In this document: positions 25,500-37,339 of the stretch, piece by piece
Layout: every line of letters starts with the position of its first letter
How positions within the stretch are numbered: position 1 is the stretch's first letter
DNA from: Ephemerocybe angulata
Taxonomy: Eukaryota; Basidiomycota; Agaricomycetes; Agaricales; Psathyrellaceae
Assembly: GCA_013368325.1 (NCBI GenBank)
Contig: JAACJK010000009.1
Coordinates: 186,001-250,000, forward strand
DNA length: 64,000 nucleotides
Reading direction: 5' to 3'
Translations under genes and position numbers: made by a program
The notes under the pieces: model-generated
Told to the model about the DNA's origin: nothing
What the model saw: only the letters and a program-made list of their open reading frames with translations
The model's database searches: none

Positions 25500-28000
25500 C
25501 ACCAAATAGTCGCGGGATTGGGAGCGTTGCGGGGGCCTAACTCTTGGATTGGGGAGACTTCATCGATGTTCGCTCTTGGGATCGGGAGCAGGGCGAAGGA
25601 AGGTGTGTGTGTTCGTGGCTTACCACTACACATGAACATTGGTTCAGCTCTGCCGCATCTGCGAGTCAAAGCATATATGGCCGGGCTTGGTCTCGGGTTG
25701 TCCAGCGAGGCTGCAGGGTTTCCGGTGCATATGCGCTCTGCTCTTGGATTCAGGAGGTACGGAAAGGTGCGTAGTTCACTGGGTCTCTGTCAAGCCCTGA
25801 ACCAACGCGCGGCAGCTGTAGATCATCGATAACGCGGTAACGGGCCCTCCCGGCGCCGCTGATTGCCTATCGGGAGGAGAAATTGTCAGGGTCTGCTCTT
25901 GGATTGGGGAGTCATCATCGAGACGTGCTCTTGGCCTCGAGGGTAGGGTGAAAGGTGAACATCGCCTGGGTGGCCCATACTACGCGTGATGCCTGCTATA
26001 GGCAGGCTGAATCGATGCCCCAACGTGGAGAGCGGCACGGGCGGCGGCCGGCGCTAAATCGAAGAAACACGGTTGCAGGCGTGCATGGGCTCTGCTCTGG
26101 GATTCGAGAGCGGTCGCGGGGTACGTTGCCCACACAATCAGCGCAGTGACCCGTACTCACGTCATACACCCACAGCGGATCGATACGAGGCTCCTGTACC
26201 CCGCCGGCGCCGCTGACCACCCATCGGGAAGAGGAGGAGTTGGGATCCGCTCTCGGATTCGGGAGTCGGGCTCGAGGGGTGGTCTTGGGATCGAGAGCAG
26301 GGCGAAAAGGGATATTCGTCCGGGTGGGCCACGACTACGCGTGGAGCACACCTTTGATCCGCCGAAATGATGCCCCAACGCGCAGAGCAGCAGGCTTGGC
26401 GCCCGGCGCTAAAGCGACGAAACACGGCTACAGGCGCACACGGGCTCTGCTCTGGGATTCGAGAGCGGTCGCGAGGTACGTTGTTCACACATTCAGCACT
26501 GTGACCCGTACTCACGTCATACACCCACAGCGGATCGATACGAGGCTCCTGTACCCCGCCGGCGCCGCTGACCACCCATCGGGAAGAGGAGGAGTTGGGA
26601 TCCGCTCTCGGATTCGGGAGTCGGGCTCGAGGGGTGGTCTTGGGATCGAGAGCAGGGCGAAAAGGGATATTCGTCCGGGTGGGCCACGGCTACGCGTGGT
26701 GCCCACCTTTGATCCGCCGAACTGAATCCCCAACGCGCAGAGCAGCACGGGCGCCGCCCGGCGCTAAAGCGACGAAACACGGCTACAGGCGTACACGGGC
26801 TCTGCTCTGGGATTCGAGAGCGGTCGCGAGGTACGTTGCCCACACAATCAGCGCAGTGACCCGTACTCACGTCATACACCCACAGCGGATCGATACGAGG
26901 CTCCTGTACCCCGCCGGCGCCGCTGACCACCCATCGGGAAGAGGAGGAGTTGGGATCCGCTCTCGGATTCGGGAGTCGGGCTCGAGGGGTGGTCTTGGGA
27001 TCGAGAGCAGGGCGAAAAGGGAAATTCGTCCGGGTGGGCCACGACTACGCGTGGAGCACACCTTTGATTCGCCGAATTGATGCCCCAACGCGCAGAGCAG
27101 CAGGCTTGGCGCCCGGCGCTAAAGCGACGAAACACGGCTACAGGCGCACACGGGCTCTGCTCTGGGATTCGAGAGCGGTCGCAAGGTATGTTGTTCACAC
27201 ATTCAGCACTGTGACCCGTACTCACGCCATACACGCACAGCGGGTCGATACGAAGCTCCTGTGCCCCGCCGGCGCCGCTGATCACCGATCAGGAAGAGGA
27301 GGAGTTGGAGTCCGCTCTCGGATTGGGGAGTCGGGCTCGAGGCATGGCCTTGGGATCCAGAGCAGGGCGAAAAGGGAAATTCATCAGGGTGGGCCACGCC
27401 TACGCGTGGTGCCCACCTTTGATCCGCCGAAATGACGACCCAACGCGCAGAGCAGCACGGGCGCCGCCCGGCGCTAAAGCGACGAAACACGGCTGCAGGC
27501 GCGTAAGGGCTCTGCTCCGGAACACGAGATCAGGGACGCGATGCATTGCTCACTCGGTCAGCACGATGCCCTGTAACCCACACCGAACATCCACAGGGGC
27601 TCGATACGAGGTACACGGCCCCGCCGGCGGCGCGGGTGGCTCATCTCGAGGAGGAGGAGTTGGGTCCGCTCTCGGATTGGGGAGTCATTCTCGAGACGTG
27701 ATCGTCAGGGTTCACTACTACTGCGCTCGACCCTTGCGATAGACAGGCAGATTCGACGCCCCCACATGCAGACCCTCACGCTGGGCGGCCGGCGCTAAAA
27801 TGAAGAAAGATGGTTCCAAACGCGCATGGGCTCTGCTCTGGATTTCGAGAGCGGCAACGCGGTACGTTTCTTACAGAATCAATACAATCACCTGTACTCA
27901 CGCTATATGCCCACAGGTCATCGATAAGAAGCTCATGGGCCTCAGGAGGACGTGTTGTGATCTGTTCTTGGGGTGTAGAGTTCAATACCTCGGGTCTTGG
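25500..28000 (+). repeat. 355-bp tandem repeat array 1 (about 7 units)
   Basis: GC-rich tandem units. The block starting gtaccccgccggcgccgc recurs at 26196, 26551, 26906 and (as gtgcc...) 27261, exactly 355 bp apart, with more diverged units on both sides. Each unit contains ggcgctaaa, agagcagggcgaaaaggg and gttgcccacacaatc-like blocks. Reading frames of 137 and 161 codons recur at the same period on both strands, but none stays open from unit to unit, so I do not call them genes. On the minus strand every unit has a well-formed 64-bp intron-like segment (gtgagt, a ctgat branch-like motif, cccag). Confidence 0.85.
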
Positions 28001-28066
28001 GATCGAGAGATAAAATTACAAGCAGCGGTCAGGTGTGTCAAGTCCCAGATGTGTACACTTTCCGTT

Positions 28067-29854
28067 CTAGTTACCAAAAGTACCAATGCCCCACCCATCC
28101 TCCGGTAACTCACGATTCCGCGGTCCCCCTTCCCTCCGTTTCACGAACACCTTCTCTCCTAGCTCCCATCCCGACAGATAGTCTTCATCGCTCCCCATCC
28201 AGTCATCGAGCTTGACGGCTTCCAGGGCTCGTCTGGCCTGGAGGAACCGATCAAGATGGGACAAGTCAAGTTCAACGTACGTCAAAGTCATCTCCCTCAA
28301 CTCCCGGCACACCGTCGGCTCCAGCATTTCCAGCAGCCCGTCCCCCTCGAGCACCACAGGCTCCAACCCTCCACGTATCTTGGCCGTGAATTGTCCCAGG
28401 GCGAGTGACTTCAGGCCCGGTGTAAGCCTCAATGCATCGGCGAGCACGGTGTTCTCGATGGGGACACCGCTGAGCGACAGGGAGGTGATGGTTGGATGGT
28501 TCCAAAGGATGCTGGGGACTTGGTAGCGAAACCCTTCGCAGTTCCACCATAGGTGGATGATGCTGAGGTTGAGGGTGCATAGGGACGGGAAGGAGAACAA
28601 CTCAAACGGCACCAATATCCCACTCGCCTCCCTCCTTTCGTAGTTGTAGGCCATGGTGAGGCTTCGCAAAGACTTGTGGGTCAATCGACGAGGTTCGCCT
28701 TCGCGGCAGTCGGTGCACGCAATGTTGAGCTCGACAAGTGATGTCGCTGCTGTCAGAAGTGCGTGTATTTCCGAGGGCGTGTATCTGGCGTCGAAAAGGT
28801 TGACCGTATGGAGAGACGACCACTCAATGCCTCGGGAGGTGGGGATGATTGCGTCGAAGACCTTCTGGAAGCCAGAGACGGTTAATCTTTTCAGATTAGC
28901 CGCCTGAAGGACTCCGGGCATGGGGTTGTAATGGCCATTAAACCCCGTAATCAGAATCTCTTCCAGTCGAGGGAATGTGTTGATAAACCGAGACGACGAA
29001 AAGAAGTCTTTTCCAGGGTGGCCGGGCATCCCAAACACAAAGGTCCTGCAGCGATCCATCACCCCCATGTCGAATAGCTCATGTACCGAGCTAGGTGAGG
29101 GTTCAAGTTCACCGTCCTCGGCGTCTCCAGCATGTATCGAGCTAGGTGAGGGTTCACCGTCCTCGGCATCTCCAGCGTCACTCCTGTCCCCTCCGTCTTC
29201 GGCGTCTCCAGCGTCACTCCTGTCCCCTCCGTCTTCGTCACCTCCATCTTCGTCATCTCCGTCGTCTTCACCTTCACCGCTTCCCAAATGCTTTTCCCCG
29301 TCATTCCCAGAGGAAGTCATGATGAAGAAAAGGTCGAAGGAGCAGGCACCGCTGTGGGCTAAGGCATACCCCACTGGCCCCGGGTTCATAATCTGACCGT
29401 TTTCGAGATACTCGACGACAGCAACGACCGTCGTGAAGAGAGTACAGCTGGAAGCCATAACCTCGTTCCATTGGCGGCAGACTCGCATGAAGGCAGGGCC
29501 TGGGGGAAGGATATAATCGCGATCGGACAACCCCCGGTCGTCCGAGTCGTTGACTTCGTATGCATAGCGGGCCCAAAAGAAGATTGTCGCCAACACATCG
29601 TTAGGGCAGTAGAAGGCGACGGGCTTTTTCACCCCCGCCGTAGAGTTTGGGCCGAGCGTGGATTTTACTGAGTTGGAGGGAGAGGCCATTGTCGAGGGCG
29701 ATGCAGAAGGATGAGAGTTACGCATGGCAGAGAAAATCGCACCAAAATGCCGGTCACTAATATACTTACTGGACCTTATGTCAAACAAATGAGTCTGCTG
29801 TACGCCGGCGGCACTTGACCGACGGACGCTATCATTGGAGACAGATATTGTCAA
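28067..29854 (-). CDS. F-box/LRR-like protein with acidic repeat
   Basis: One exon of 595 codons. An F-box-like start is seen near residues 78-135 (FYCPNDVLATIFFWARYAYE ... VCRQWNEVMASSCTLFT). An acidic low-complexity stretch follows (about residues 190-250), made of tandem DGGDRSDAGDAED units. Leucine-rich segments come after that (LEEILITGF, LKRLTVSGF, LHTVNLFD, LRSLTMAY, LCTLNLSI, ITSLSLSG). It looks like an SCF adaptor of the agaricomycete LRR type with an inserted acidic linker. The start is uncertain: ATGs at 29854 and further inside (MRNSHP, MASPSN) are all possible. It lies just inside array 1. Confidence 0.72.
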   Translation of the reverse strand: MTISVSNDSVRRSSAAGVQQTHLFDIRSSKYISDRHFGAIFSAMRNSHPSASPSTMASPSNSVKSTLGPNSTAGVKKPVAFYCPNDVLATIFFWARYAYEVNDSDDRGLSDRDYILPPGPAFMRVCRQWNEVMASSCTLFTTVVAVVEYLENGQIMNPGPVGYALAHSGACSFDLFFIMTSSGNDGEKHLGSGEGEDDGDDEDGGDEDGGDRSDAGDAEDGGDRSDAGDAEDGEPSPSSIHAGDAEDGELEPSPSSVHELFDMGVMDRCRTFVFGMPGHPGKDFFSSSRFINTFPRLEEILITGFNGHYNPMPGVLQAANLKRLTVSGFQKVFDAIIPTSRGIEWSSLHTVNLFDARYTPSEIHALLTAATSLVELNIACTDCREGEPRRLTHKSLRSLTMAYNYERREASGILVPFELFSFPSLCTLNLSIIHLWWNCEGFRYQVPSILWNHPTITSLSLSGVPIENTVLADALRLTPGLKSLALGQFTAKIRGGLEPVVLEGDGLLEMLEPTVCRELREMTLTYVELDLSHLDRFLQARRALEAVKLDDWMGSDEDYLSGWELGEKVFVKRREGGPRNRELPEDGWGIGTFGN

Positions 29855-30649
29855 ACTAGAGGAGCGAATACAAGATGATATTATATATACGAATACAAGA
29901 TGATACTATATATACGTAACTGCAAAGGACTTCTAACCACATCATACAGTACGGCAACAGACAAACAAGAGACACGCCAAAACAGAGAAGCTAGTGTGAG
30001 GCTATCCTTGCGTTCCTTGCTTGGAGGTACTCCCATGACGGCCTTTGGTGGCCCGGCGAGCGTGCCGGAATATTTTCATGCGCGCCAGATCCTTCTTGGC
30101 CTTTCGGCTGACGATTGCATTCCTTCGCGTTGCATTCACCCCACTGCGCTCGCCACCTTCACTTCTCGGCACTAACCCCTCAGGCTTGCTCGGGTGTCGG
30201 ACACCCCCACGACGCCTGTCGTCTTGACTATCGGCCTGAGGTCTTTCGACCGACCTTCCCTCTCGCCCCCCCATTCCGTTGCCCGCCCTCGTTCGCCCCC
30301 GCTCTAGTTTGACGCTTCGCCTGTGAGTTGCCTTGGACCTGCCTCGCTCCCCATAATCGCCACCGTGGCTACCATCGTGGTACGACTCGCTGTTCCGGGG
30401 CGACCTGCTGCGCCTCCCTCTCTCCCGATCCCCACCGTCGTTGCGACCACCGCGGTACGGCTCGCCGTTGCGGGACGACCTGCTGCGCCGCAGTCTCTTC
30501 CGATCCCCATCATCGTTGCGACCACTGCGGTGCGACCCGCCGCCGCCGTACGACCTGCTGCGCCGTCTCTTGCGACCCCCAGCATCGTCGTTCCGGGGCG
30601 ACCTGCTGCGCCCCCCTCTCCCCCGATCCCCACCGTCGTTGCGACCACC

Positions 30650-30900
30650 GCGGTACGACTCGTCGTCGCTACCACCACCACCGCGGTACGACTCGCCGTC
30701 GCTACCACCGTGGTACGACTCGCCGTCGCTACCACCGTGGTACGACTCGCCGTCGCTACCACCGTGGTACGACTCGCCGTCGCTACCACCGTGGTACGAC
30801 TCGCCGTCGCTACCACCGTGGTACGACTCGTCGTCGCTACCACCACTACCACGGTACGACTCGCCGTCGCTACCATCGTGGTACGACTCGTCGTCGCTGT
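30650..30900 (-). repeat. 27-bp coding tandem repeat (SDGESYHGG)
   Basis: About eight units of 27 bp (tcgctaccaccgtggtacga on the plus strand) encoding SDGESYHGG or SDDESYHGG. It lies in the last exon of the 30002-34140 gene. Long frames on the opposite strand are shadows of it. Confidence 0.8.
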
Positions 30901-32754
30901 CCGAACGGCTGGGGCGCCGTCTCTTCCGATCCGTGTGTCTGGCTTCATCCTCACGGTGGACAGTGTTTATCCCCTTACGCTCCCCCCTCGGAGCGCCCTC
31001 ATCCTCAGCATCCTCATCCTCATCCTCATCCGGCTCTCTGTACCAGTAGCTGCCTTCGACCGGCTCTTGTAGCCTCCCCTTGTCGTCATACTTGTAGAGG
31101 GACATGAGGGTGATTCCGAAGCGTGTGAGGATCTTGTGGAAGTAGGCACGATTGCGAGGATCCACAGGGTTGCCCAATGGTTCTGATGTTCCAGTTGAGA
31201 CCGAGTAGAGCGGGTCGGCGGCCTTCCAGAGATAGAAGTCGAGAAGGACTTCTTCCAAGAGGCAACCGCAGTGACAGAAGTATTGACCGTCCGCGTTGCT
31301 GAGAAAGAATTCGAGCCACTTGCTGGTGGTGAGTTGCGTCGGGGAGGGAGGAAGCCGTACTACATTTTGAGAGCTTGGCCCTTTCGTCTTCAGGATCGTA
31401 AGCTTCCTGTTTTTGGGCGTAACTTTCAAGACCTCCGCTGAGACGTTACTTTCAACGGAGCGACGGTAGGGAACGCCGGTCACAAGATGCCCCTTAAATG
31501 CGGGAGGGGACTTCTTGCCCGGTTTTGAAGGCCCAGGATTGGCCTGTCGCTCTGCATTGTCCAGATCGTTCACAGTCGCAGTCTGGTCAAGGATAGTGTG
31601 ATAATGGCAACGAGTCGACCAATCGGGGTATTCCTTGCTGGGGGACACCAGAAGGAACTGAAGAGCGAAGTCGAGGGAGAGCAAGGCGGCTTCCGGTAAG
31701 AATCTCTGATGTAACCTGGCCCATCTTCGAAACGGGAGTGGGACGGGAGTTCTCGCGACGATGAAATTGTGGACAACGGAGGGGCAGTGACCTGTAAAGA
31801 AATATACCTTAGTATATTAACGCCATAGCTACGAACTGTTATCAACACACCAATAAGTTCTGCTTCCCTAGCCTCCTCCTCTCTTTTCACCTTGGTTCCT
31901 GGTCGCTGCATTACTGGCTGTTCACCTTTAGAGCCTTGAAGCTGCGTCAATGGTTCTTCGCGCTTAGCACCTTCAGGCCGCGTCGCTGGTTTTCCGCTGT
32001 TTTCCAGGACCATATCATCGCCCAACTCGTCGAAGTTGACGTCCTTCGAATGTCCTAGCAAGTACTTCAACCTCTGAAATCGCTGACCGACACCAGAGGC
32101 GCTTACGGGTGAACACAAGGTCATCATCTTCGCCTTCACTCTCTTCATCACTTTCTTCTTCTTCCAGATGGGGGCCACGGATGAGTCGCCCATGGTTTGC
32201 ACCTGCTTAATTGGATGAGCAAATGGGTCGCATAAATGGATTGAGAACTCACTCAAATCCGTTCGATGACCGCCCTCATCTTTAACCTCCCGGCCTCTGA
32301 CATACCCTCCCCATTCTTCTACGTCCTCCTCCTCATCCTCAGAACCGAGGTTCAAGGGCCCGAAAAGATGTTTGCGCCTTGGACTCTCCGGCGGCTCCTC
32401 CTCAAAAGAATCCTCGATTTGATTGACGTTAGAGAGATTGTCGGTGGGGTTGGAGCTGCCGCCGGAGTTCTCAAGCGGGGGCGTAGGCGATCGTAAGTCG
32501 ATTTGATTGACGTTAGAGAGATTGTCGGTGGGGTTGGAGCTGCCGCCGGAGTTCTCAAGCGGGGGCGAAGGCGATCGTAAGGGTAGACCGGCTTTTGCCC
32601 TTCTCACGTCATCCTCGTATCCCTTTAACCTCAACTGGAAAGCATTTCGATCCTCGGTGAAGTCCGTCCTGTGCAGAGAGAGGCTGTCGAGGTCGAGATC
32701 GGGCGTAGGCTGGATTTCGGGATGCATCTCCTCGTACGCCTTTATCCTCAAGTG

Positions 32755-33350
32755 GACAGCTTCCATATTCTCTTCGTCGTCCTCAGAGTGAGAGCCATCG
32801 ATTTGATCGACGTTGGAGGAGAGGCCGTCGTTGTTGGAAGGGTCTTTACTGAGCTGGGTGTCGACATCGGCGGGCTGGACGTGTAGTTCGATCTCCTTGA
32901 CGGAGGGAGGATCAGCAACGGACTGGACAGGTACGTCAACCTTGTCGACGGGGGGAGGATCGGCGACGGACTGGACAGGTACGTCAACCTTGTCGACGGG
33001 GGGAGGATCGGCGACGGACTGGACGGGTATCTGGAGCTCTTCGACGGGGCCAGGATTGACGAGGTCGACCTTGGCCTGGGGGGAGTATCGGCGACGGACT
33101 GGAGGGGTACCTCGACCTCTTCGACAGGGGGAGTATCGGCGACGGACTGGACAGCTTCCATATTCCCTTCGTTGTCCTCAGAGTGAGAGCTATCGATTTG
33201 ATCGACGTTGGAGGAGAGGCCGTCGTTGTTGGAAGGGTCTTTACTGAGCTGGGTGTGGACATCGGCGGGCTGGACGTGTAGTTCGATCTCCTTGACGGAG
33301 GGAGGATCAGCAACGGACTGGACAGGTACGTCAACCTTGTCGACGGGGGA
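32755..33350 (-). repeat. Duplicated block of about 200 bp, 395 bp apart
   Basis: The block from 32756 (acagcttcca...) is repeated almost identically from 33151. The 395-bp spacing is not a multiple of three, in line with the frameshift between the copies in the 30002-34140 gene. Confidence 0.75.
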
Positions 33351-34140
33351 GTATCGGCGGAAGGATCAGCAACGGATTGGACAGGTACGTCAACCTTGTC
33401 GACGGGGGGAGTATCGGCGACGGACTGGAGGGGTACCTCGACCTCTTCGACAGGGGGAGGATCGGCGACGGACTGGACGGGTACCTCGACCTCTTCGATG
33501 GGGGCAGGATTGACGAGGTCGACCTTGGGAGGATCCTGGGCGGGTACCTTGGCCTGCTCGGCGTGGGATGGATCGGCGACGGACTGGACGGGTACCTCGA
33601 CCTCTCCGATGGGAGCAGGATTGACGAGGTCGACCTTGGGAGGATCCTGGGCGGGTACCTTGGCCTGGTCGGCATGGGATGGATTGGCGGACTGGATCTT
33701 TTCCGCAGCCTGCGCCGCGTTTTCATCGTCACCGGTCTCCTCAGGTGGAGGACTGAGGGACGAAGACCTCGCCGATCCTTCCTCTCCCCTTTGATGAGGT
33801 CCATAGCCTTTGCATACGCCAACTGCTGGAGCATGCGCTTTTCTATGGCCTGAGTAGTCTTCCCCAGAGCCTTCTTCCCGGCATTCGTACGACTTCTGGC
33901 CTTGAACCGGAAATCGTCCAGTTCAAGCTCTAGACCACACCATTTTTCATGCAGGTGACCTAGGTAAATGTCAGTAAAAGGATAATAAACTGGCGACAGT
34001 ACTGACCGTGTAAATTGTCGATGCTATCGTTAGGGAACTTTTTAGTCACTGCCGCGATATACTCTAGATTTCAAGGGCGAAAATTTAGGGGCGAACTTGG
34101 AGATAATTCAACATATTATCATACCATGGGCCATTTCCAT

Positions 34141-34792
34141 AATCCTAGCTTCTTGAATTTCGGTCATGGTGTTCACGCTGGAGGGCTTGCTCGCGGATTC
34201 GAGAGGATAAAGAAGTCGTCTTGCTCGCGGATTCGAGAGGATAAAGAAGTCGTAGACTCCAGTTGTGACCTAGACTTTCCAGAACCCGCGATTCTCCGAA
34301 GGGTGAGTCAGCCAGCCCGCCGAGGGGGAATAACCAATAGGCCGCCGGGTACTGAGCGGGGGAGGGGCTGGGAGGGCGGCATGAAAGCATCGAGGAAGAC
34401 CTTCAAGCTGGGGCGGCTCCTCTGTCACAGACTTGTTCTAGTCGAGTCTAAGGACATGAAACTTAGCACACACGGCGAGTTATAGATCATTGAAAGCGCT
34501 AGGAGTCCTAGGAGGCACAGAGTCGGCTCGATGGGGCGCGCGCGCCTGGCGCCAAGCACCATGTGGCCCTTAGGGAGGGTGAGATCGCGTGTCAGCTTAC
34601 TACGAGACTGACTGACCTCATAATCATTGTGCGACCATATAGAGAGCTCGATAGTGCGATAGAGTGTGAGGCCGGGGCCCAGATAATATCGGTAGATGAA
34701 GCGTAGCATGAAGAACCATGTTAACACTGACTGAACCCTTTTCGAGCCACCTATACTAAATATAATAATACATAACGTGCGGATTTGATAAG
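34141..34792. other. Intergenic, with a 34-bp tandem duplication
   Basis: About 650 bp without a supported gene. A perfect 34-bp unit (cttgctcgcggattcgagag...) occurs twice in a row at 34186-34219 and 34220-34253. Confidence 0.6.
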
Positions 34793-35419
34793 CTAAGAAG
34801 CCGAGGTCGATGACGTCAGTGACAGGTCCACCAATAGAGCACGAACAAAAGTCGTAGCGGGTGGCCACACATATTTGAAGTATACTTCGCCATCCCTATC
34901 CTGATACGGAACCTTGCTCTCGATAGCCAAAGGAAAGTACAAACGAAATGCCAGACACAGCTCTACCTTGTCGAGAGGGCTGAGGGTAGGCTCCGCTATA
35001 ATCGACCGTATCTTCGGCTGGACGAAAGTCGAATGGAACTTCCTCCGTTTGGCAAGACAGCTCAGGTAGCCCTTGGTAGTCTTGCGGATTTCCGAAATAC
35101 TAACCGGAAGAGCTTCCACATCTAACGGGTTTGAACGTTTCAGCAAACAGGACGATCACATTGAGAACAGGGAACTTACGTGGTTCATTGGTCACTGCGC
35201 AAAAATTGGGTTGAGAAGACGCCCAAGATAACTGTCATGAGACTTACCCATGTGCCTGAGATAGAAGGTTCTTCCATCTCGACTACCCCACGTCATATGA
35301 GCCCAGTCTTTGGCAATCTCAATCAGGTCTTCGTCCTCTGGGAAACGGAGAAACTCTGTTTCGCACAGACGAAGCTGATTGGCATCAAAGGAGGCCCAGA
35401 TTTCGTGTATAGCTTCCAT
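34793..35419 (-). CDS. Hypothetical protein, micro-exon paralog P1
   Basis: Exons 35248-35419, 35180-35194 (15 bp) and 34793-35121 join in phase to 171 aa. Visible features are an N-terminal acidic helix with EDLIEIAKDWAHMTW, then DGRTFYLRH; after the micro-exon VEALPVSISEIRKTTKGYL; and near the end RLYFPLAIESKVPYQD and YVWPPATTFVRALL. The neighbour P2 (35757-36440) has the same three-exon plan with the same first and micro-exon lengths, which strongly supports both models. No known domain recognised. Confidence 0.62.
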
Positions 35420-35756
35420 ATCTGGTTACATAGGGTGGTCATCGAGGGGAGCCATATGGATGTACTCGCACGTAGAGCTCACCTTTTACCTCCTCCACAC
35501 GTAGAAAGGCCATATCGCACAAGGGCCTTCTCGAGTTGCCCTCGTCAGAGTCGTACTCTTCTCGTACCGCTGTCTCTGATATCAGCTAATCATGCTCGGT
35601 AACAGGTGTGAAGCTAAACACCCACGGCAGCCACCAACGGAGCCTCCGCTGCTCGAGCCTGTACGGAGGTCTATGCCTAAATCAGACTGTATTGACTGGC
35701 TACTGGGTGACAATGTGACGTACCAGAGTGAGGAAGGGGCCTGTCGGCATCTTGCT

Positions 35757-36440
35757 TTATTCATAAGTGATCGGAGAGGATGTGAGGCAACGGAAGTCCG
35801 AACCGGAGGGCGCAGGGGACAAGTCGTTGAGGAGCCGTTCGAAAAAACAGCTTGTGCCAACGGGCATCCATGCGTACTCGAAGGAAGTTAACCGCTCGTC
35901 TTTTACTTTCGGGACTTTTGGTCGGATCCCAAAGGGACAGTGATGACGAAGAAAGAAGCATGCGTCGATCTTCTCCCAAGGGCAGCGTTCAGGGTCTGAG
36001 AGAATCACATCCATCTTTGGCTGGATCAAGGAAGAATGCCCCGGCTGCCTTTGAAGGAGGCACTTGAGGTACTCCTGGGTAGTAACGCGAACTTCGTAGG
36101 GGGTCATCTGAAGTGCGGGTATGACTAAAGGCCGTGGTCAACAGAGCAAGCATCAAGAGGGAGAAGGAAACGCTTACCCAAACCAGCCTTTGCTATATTA
36201 TCCATCGCGATGTATACATATGAGGTGAGCGAGGGTGAGCGAACTATTGTGTGGGAGCGATAACGTACAGTGTGCACTTCGGAGATGATAGACGACCCCA
36301 TCCGTGGTAAACCACACCATTCTGGCATATTCTCTCGCGATGGCGGGAAGGTCTTCTATTGCAGGCTCACGATAAAGCTCCTCGTAGGCCCCATCCAGCC
36401 TACAGCGTCCTTCTTCTGGAGACATGGGAGGGATGGACAT
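35757..36440 (-). CDS. Hypothetical protein, micro-exon paralog P2
   Basis: Exons 36269-36440, 36178-36192 (15 bp) and 35757-36124 join in phase to 184 aa. It aligns with P1: YARMVWFTTDGVVYHLR with WAHMTWGSRDGRTFYLR, IPALQMTPYEVRVTTQEYL with VEALPVSISEIRKTTKGYL, and HHCPFGIRPKVPK with RLYFPLAIESKVP. The start at 36440 gives the same exon 1 length as P1; the frame is also open to an ATG at 36494. Function unknown; a tandem pair specific to this island as far as the window shows. Confidence 0.62.
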
Positions 36441-36576
36441 GGTGGGTAGATATGAGTTGGAAGCGAGCCGCGGCCGAAATTTTTGGTATGCCACGATCCG
36501 CGACTTCCCGTGACATCTTCTCAGCCTGAGGAATAAGCGCCCATCGGTATGGTAGGGTCTTACCTTAGTTAAACAT

Positions 36577-36670
36577 GTTGGAATGGTGCAATGGTTATTC
36601 GGCTGCCAGTATGACGTCGTGATCAGCAGAGGACGCCTAGTTCAAACCCGGCGCAGGGAGGATATTTTTT
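36577..36670 (+). ncRNA. tRNA-like pol III module (possible SINE)
   Basis: An A-box-like tggtgcaatggtta (36584), a B-box gttcaaaccc (36640) and a T6 run (36665) follow in the order of a pol III gene. The acceptor and T-stem do not pair as in a functional tRNA, so a tRNA-derived SINE or decayed tRNA is more likely. Confidence 0.35.
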
Positions 36671-37339
36671 ATACCACACAAGGGTGTGTATAGTCGGCGA
36701 GTCGCACCATTCAACAGTCCTCCGAGTCACCCCCTTCAATTGTATCCCTTTTAACCCGTGTCCAGGCACTTTTTCCTTCTTTTTACTCGTCTCTGCATCA
36801 GCAGGCAGCAAGTATCGGTCGATTTCCTACTACTGTGATACTAAGCACCAATGGTTGTGGCAAGTCTAAGTTGTCTACCGACGTCCGCTTCGAACACCAC
36901 GTTCATAAATGCCATGGCCACTTTCCTTGTCAAAAAAATTGAAAAGAGACAATATATTCAACTGAGAGTAGCCTGCACCATACACACGTCGAACGCATTC
37001 ACACGTCGAACGCATTCATTAGGGTCGTATACGAAGTGACTATTGGTAACAATAGGGTCGTATTACTATGGGTATATGCTATTTGGAGGCCACTTTCACA
37101 TGTGAACTTTGCGCTTGTGGCTTATGTGCGTCCAACACATCGAGCTACCACCGAGCGAAATATCGGTGCATTTTGGTTACATGACTCTAAGAGTCGCAAA
37201 GGTGCAGGTGATGCAGTGATGTCCACGAATCCGCACCAGGAACTAAGTCAGACAACATATACTGCATAACCGGTTTACTTGGAATAAACAGGCCTCTACA
37301 TACTCGAGGGATGGTTGAGTCACTTACCTGGCATCATGG
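36671..37339. other. Intergenic, no gene seen
   Basis: About 670 bp of moderately AT-rich DNA. The only structure is a short duplication of acacgtcgaacgcattc near 36983-37018. Confidence 0.45.

Larger units (their letters stand above)
30002..34140 (-). pseudogene. Repeat-rich hypothetical gene with three compensating frameshifts
   Basis: Exons 34125-34140, 34007-34063, 31851-33959 and 30002-31791 join well: MEMAH|EYIAAVTKKF, then HG|HLHEKWCGLEL, and later ELIG|HCPSVVHNF. The third exon contains many 15-16-aa repeats (QSVADPPPVDKVDVP and variants). Its good frame is lost and regained three times, by single-base deficits near 33805, in ggggg at 33348-33352 and in gggggg at 33078-33083; the raw frame ends at a stop at 33331. 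The fourth exon has KWLEFFLSNADGQYFCHCGC, an acidic run, and nine-residue SDGESYHGG repeats followed by an Arg/Ser-rich tail, perhaps nucleic-acid binding. I do not recognise the family. The frameshifts are real decay or homopolymer errors in the assembly. Confidence 0.55.

Noticed and set aside
26162..27435. Recurring 137- and 161-codon reading frames on both strands of array 1 (and similar frames in arrays 2 and 3)
   Set aside because: They repeat with the 355-bp satellite period, occur on both strands, and do not stay open from one unit to the next with or without removal of the intron-like segment. GC content explains their length.
30323..31107. Three long overlapping plus-strand frames (202-259 codons)
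   Set aside because: They lie opposite the 27-bp coding repeat and are its antisense shadows, with highly biased composition.
36584..36650. Functional tRNA gene
   Set aside because: A- and B-box-like motifs exist, but acceptor and T-stem do not pair.
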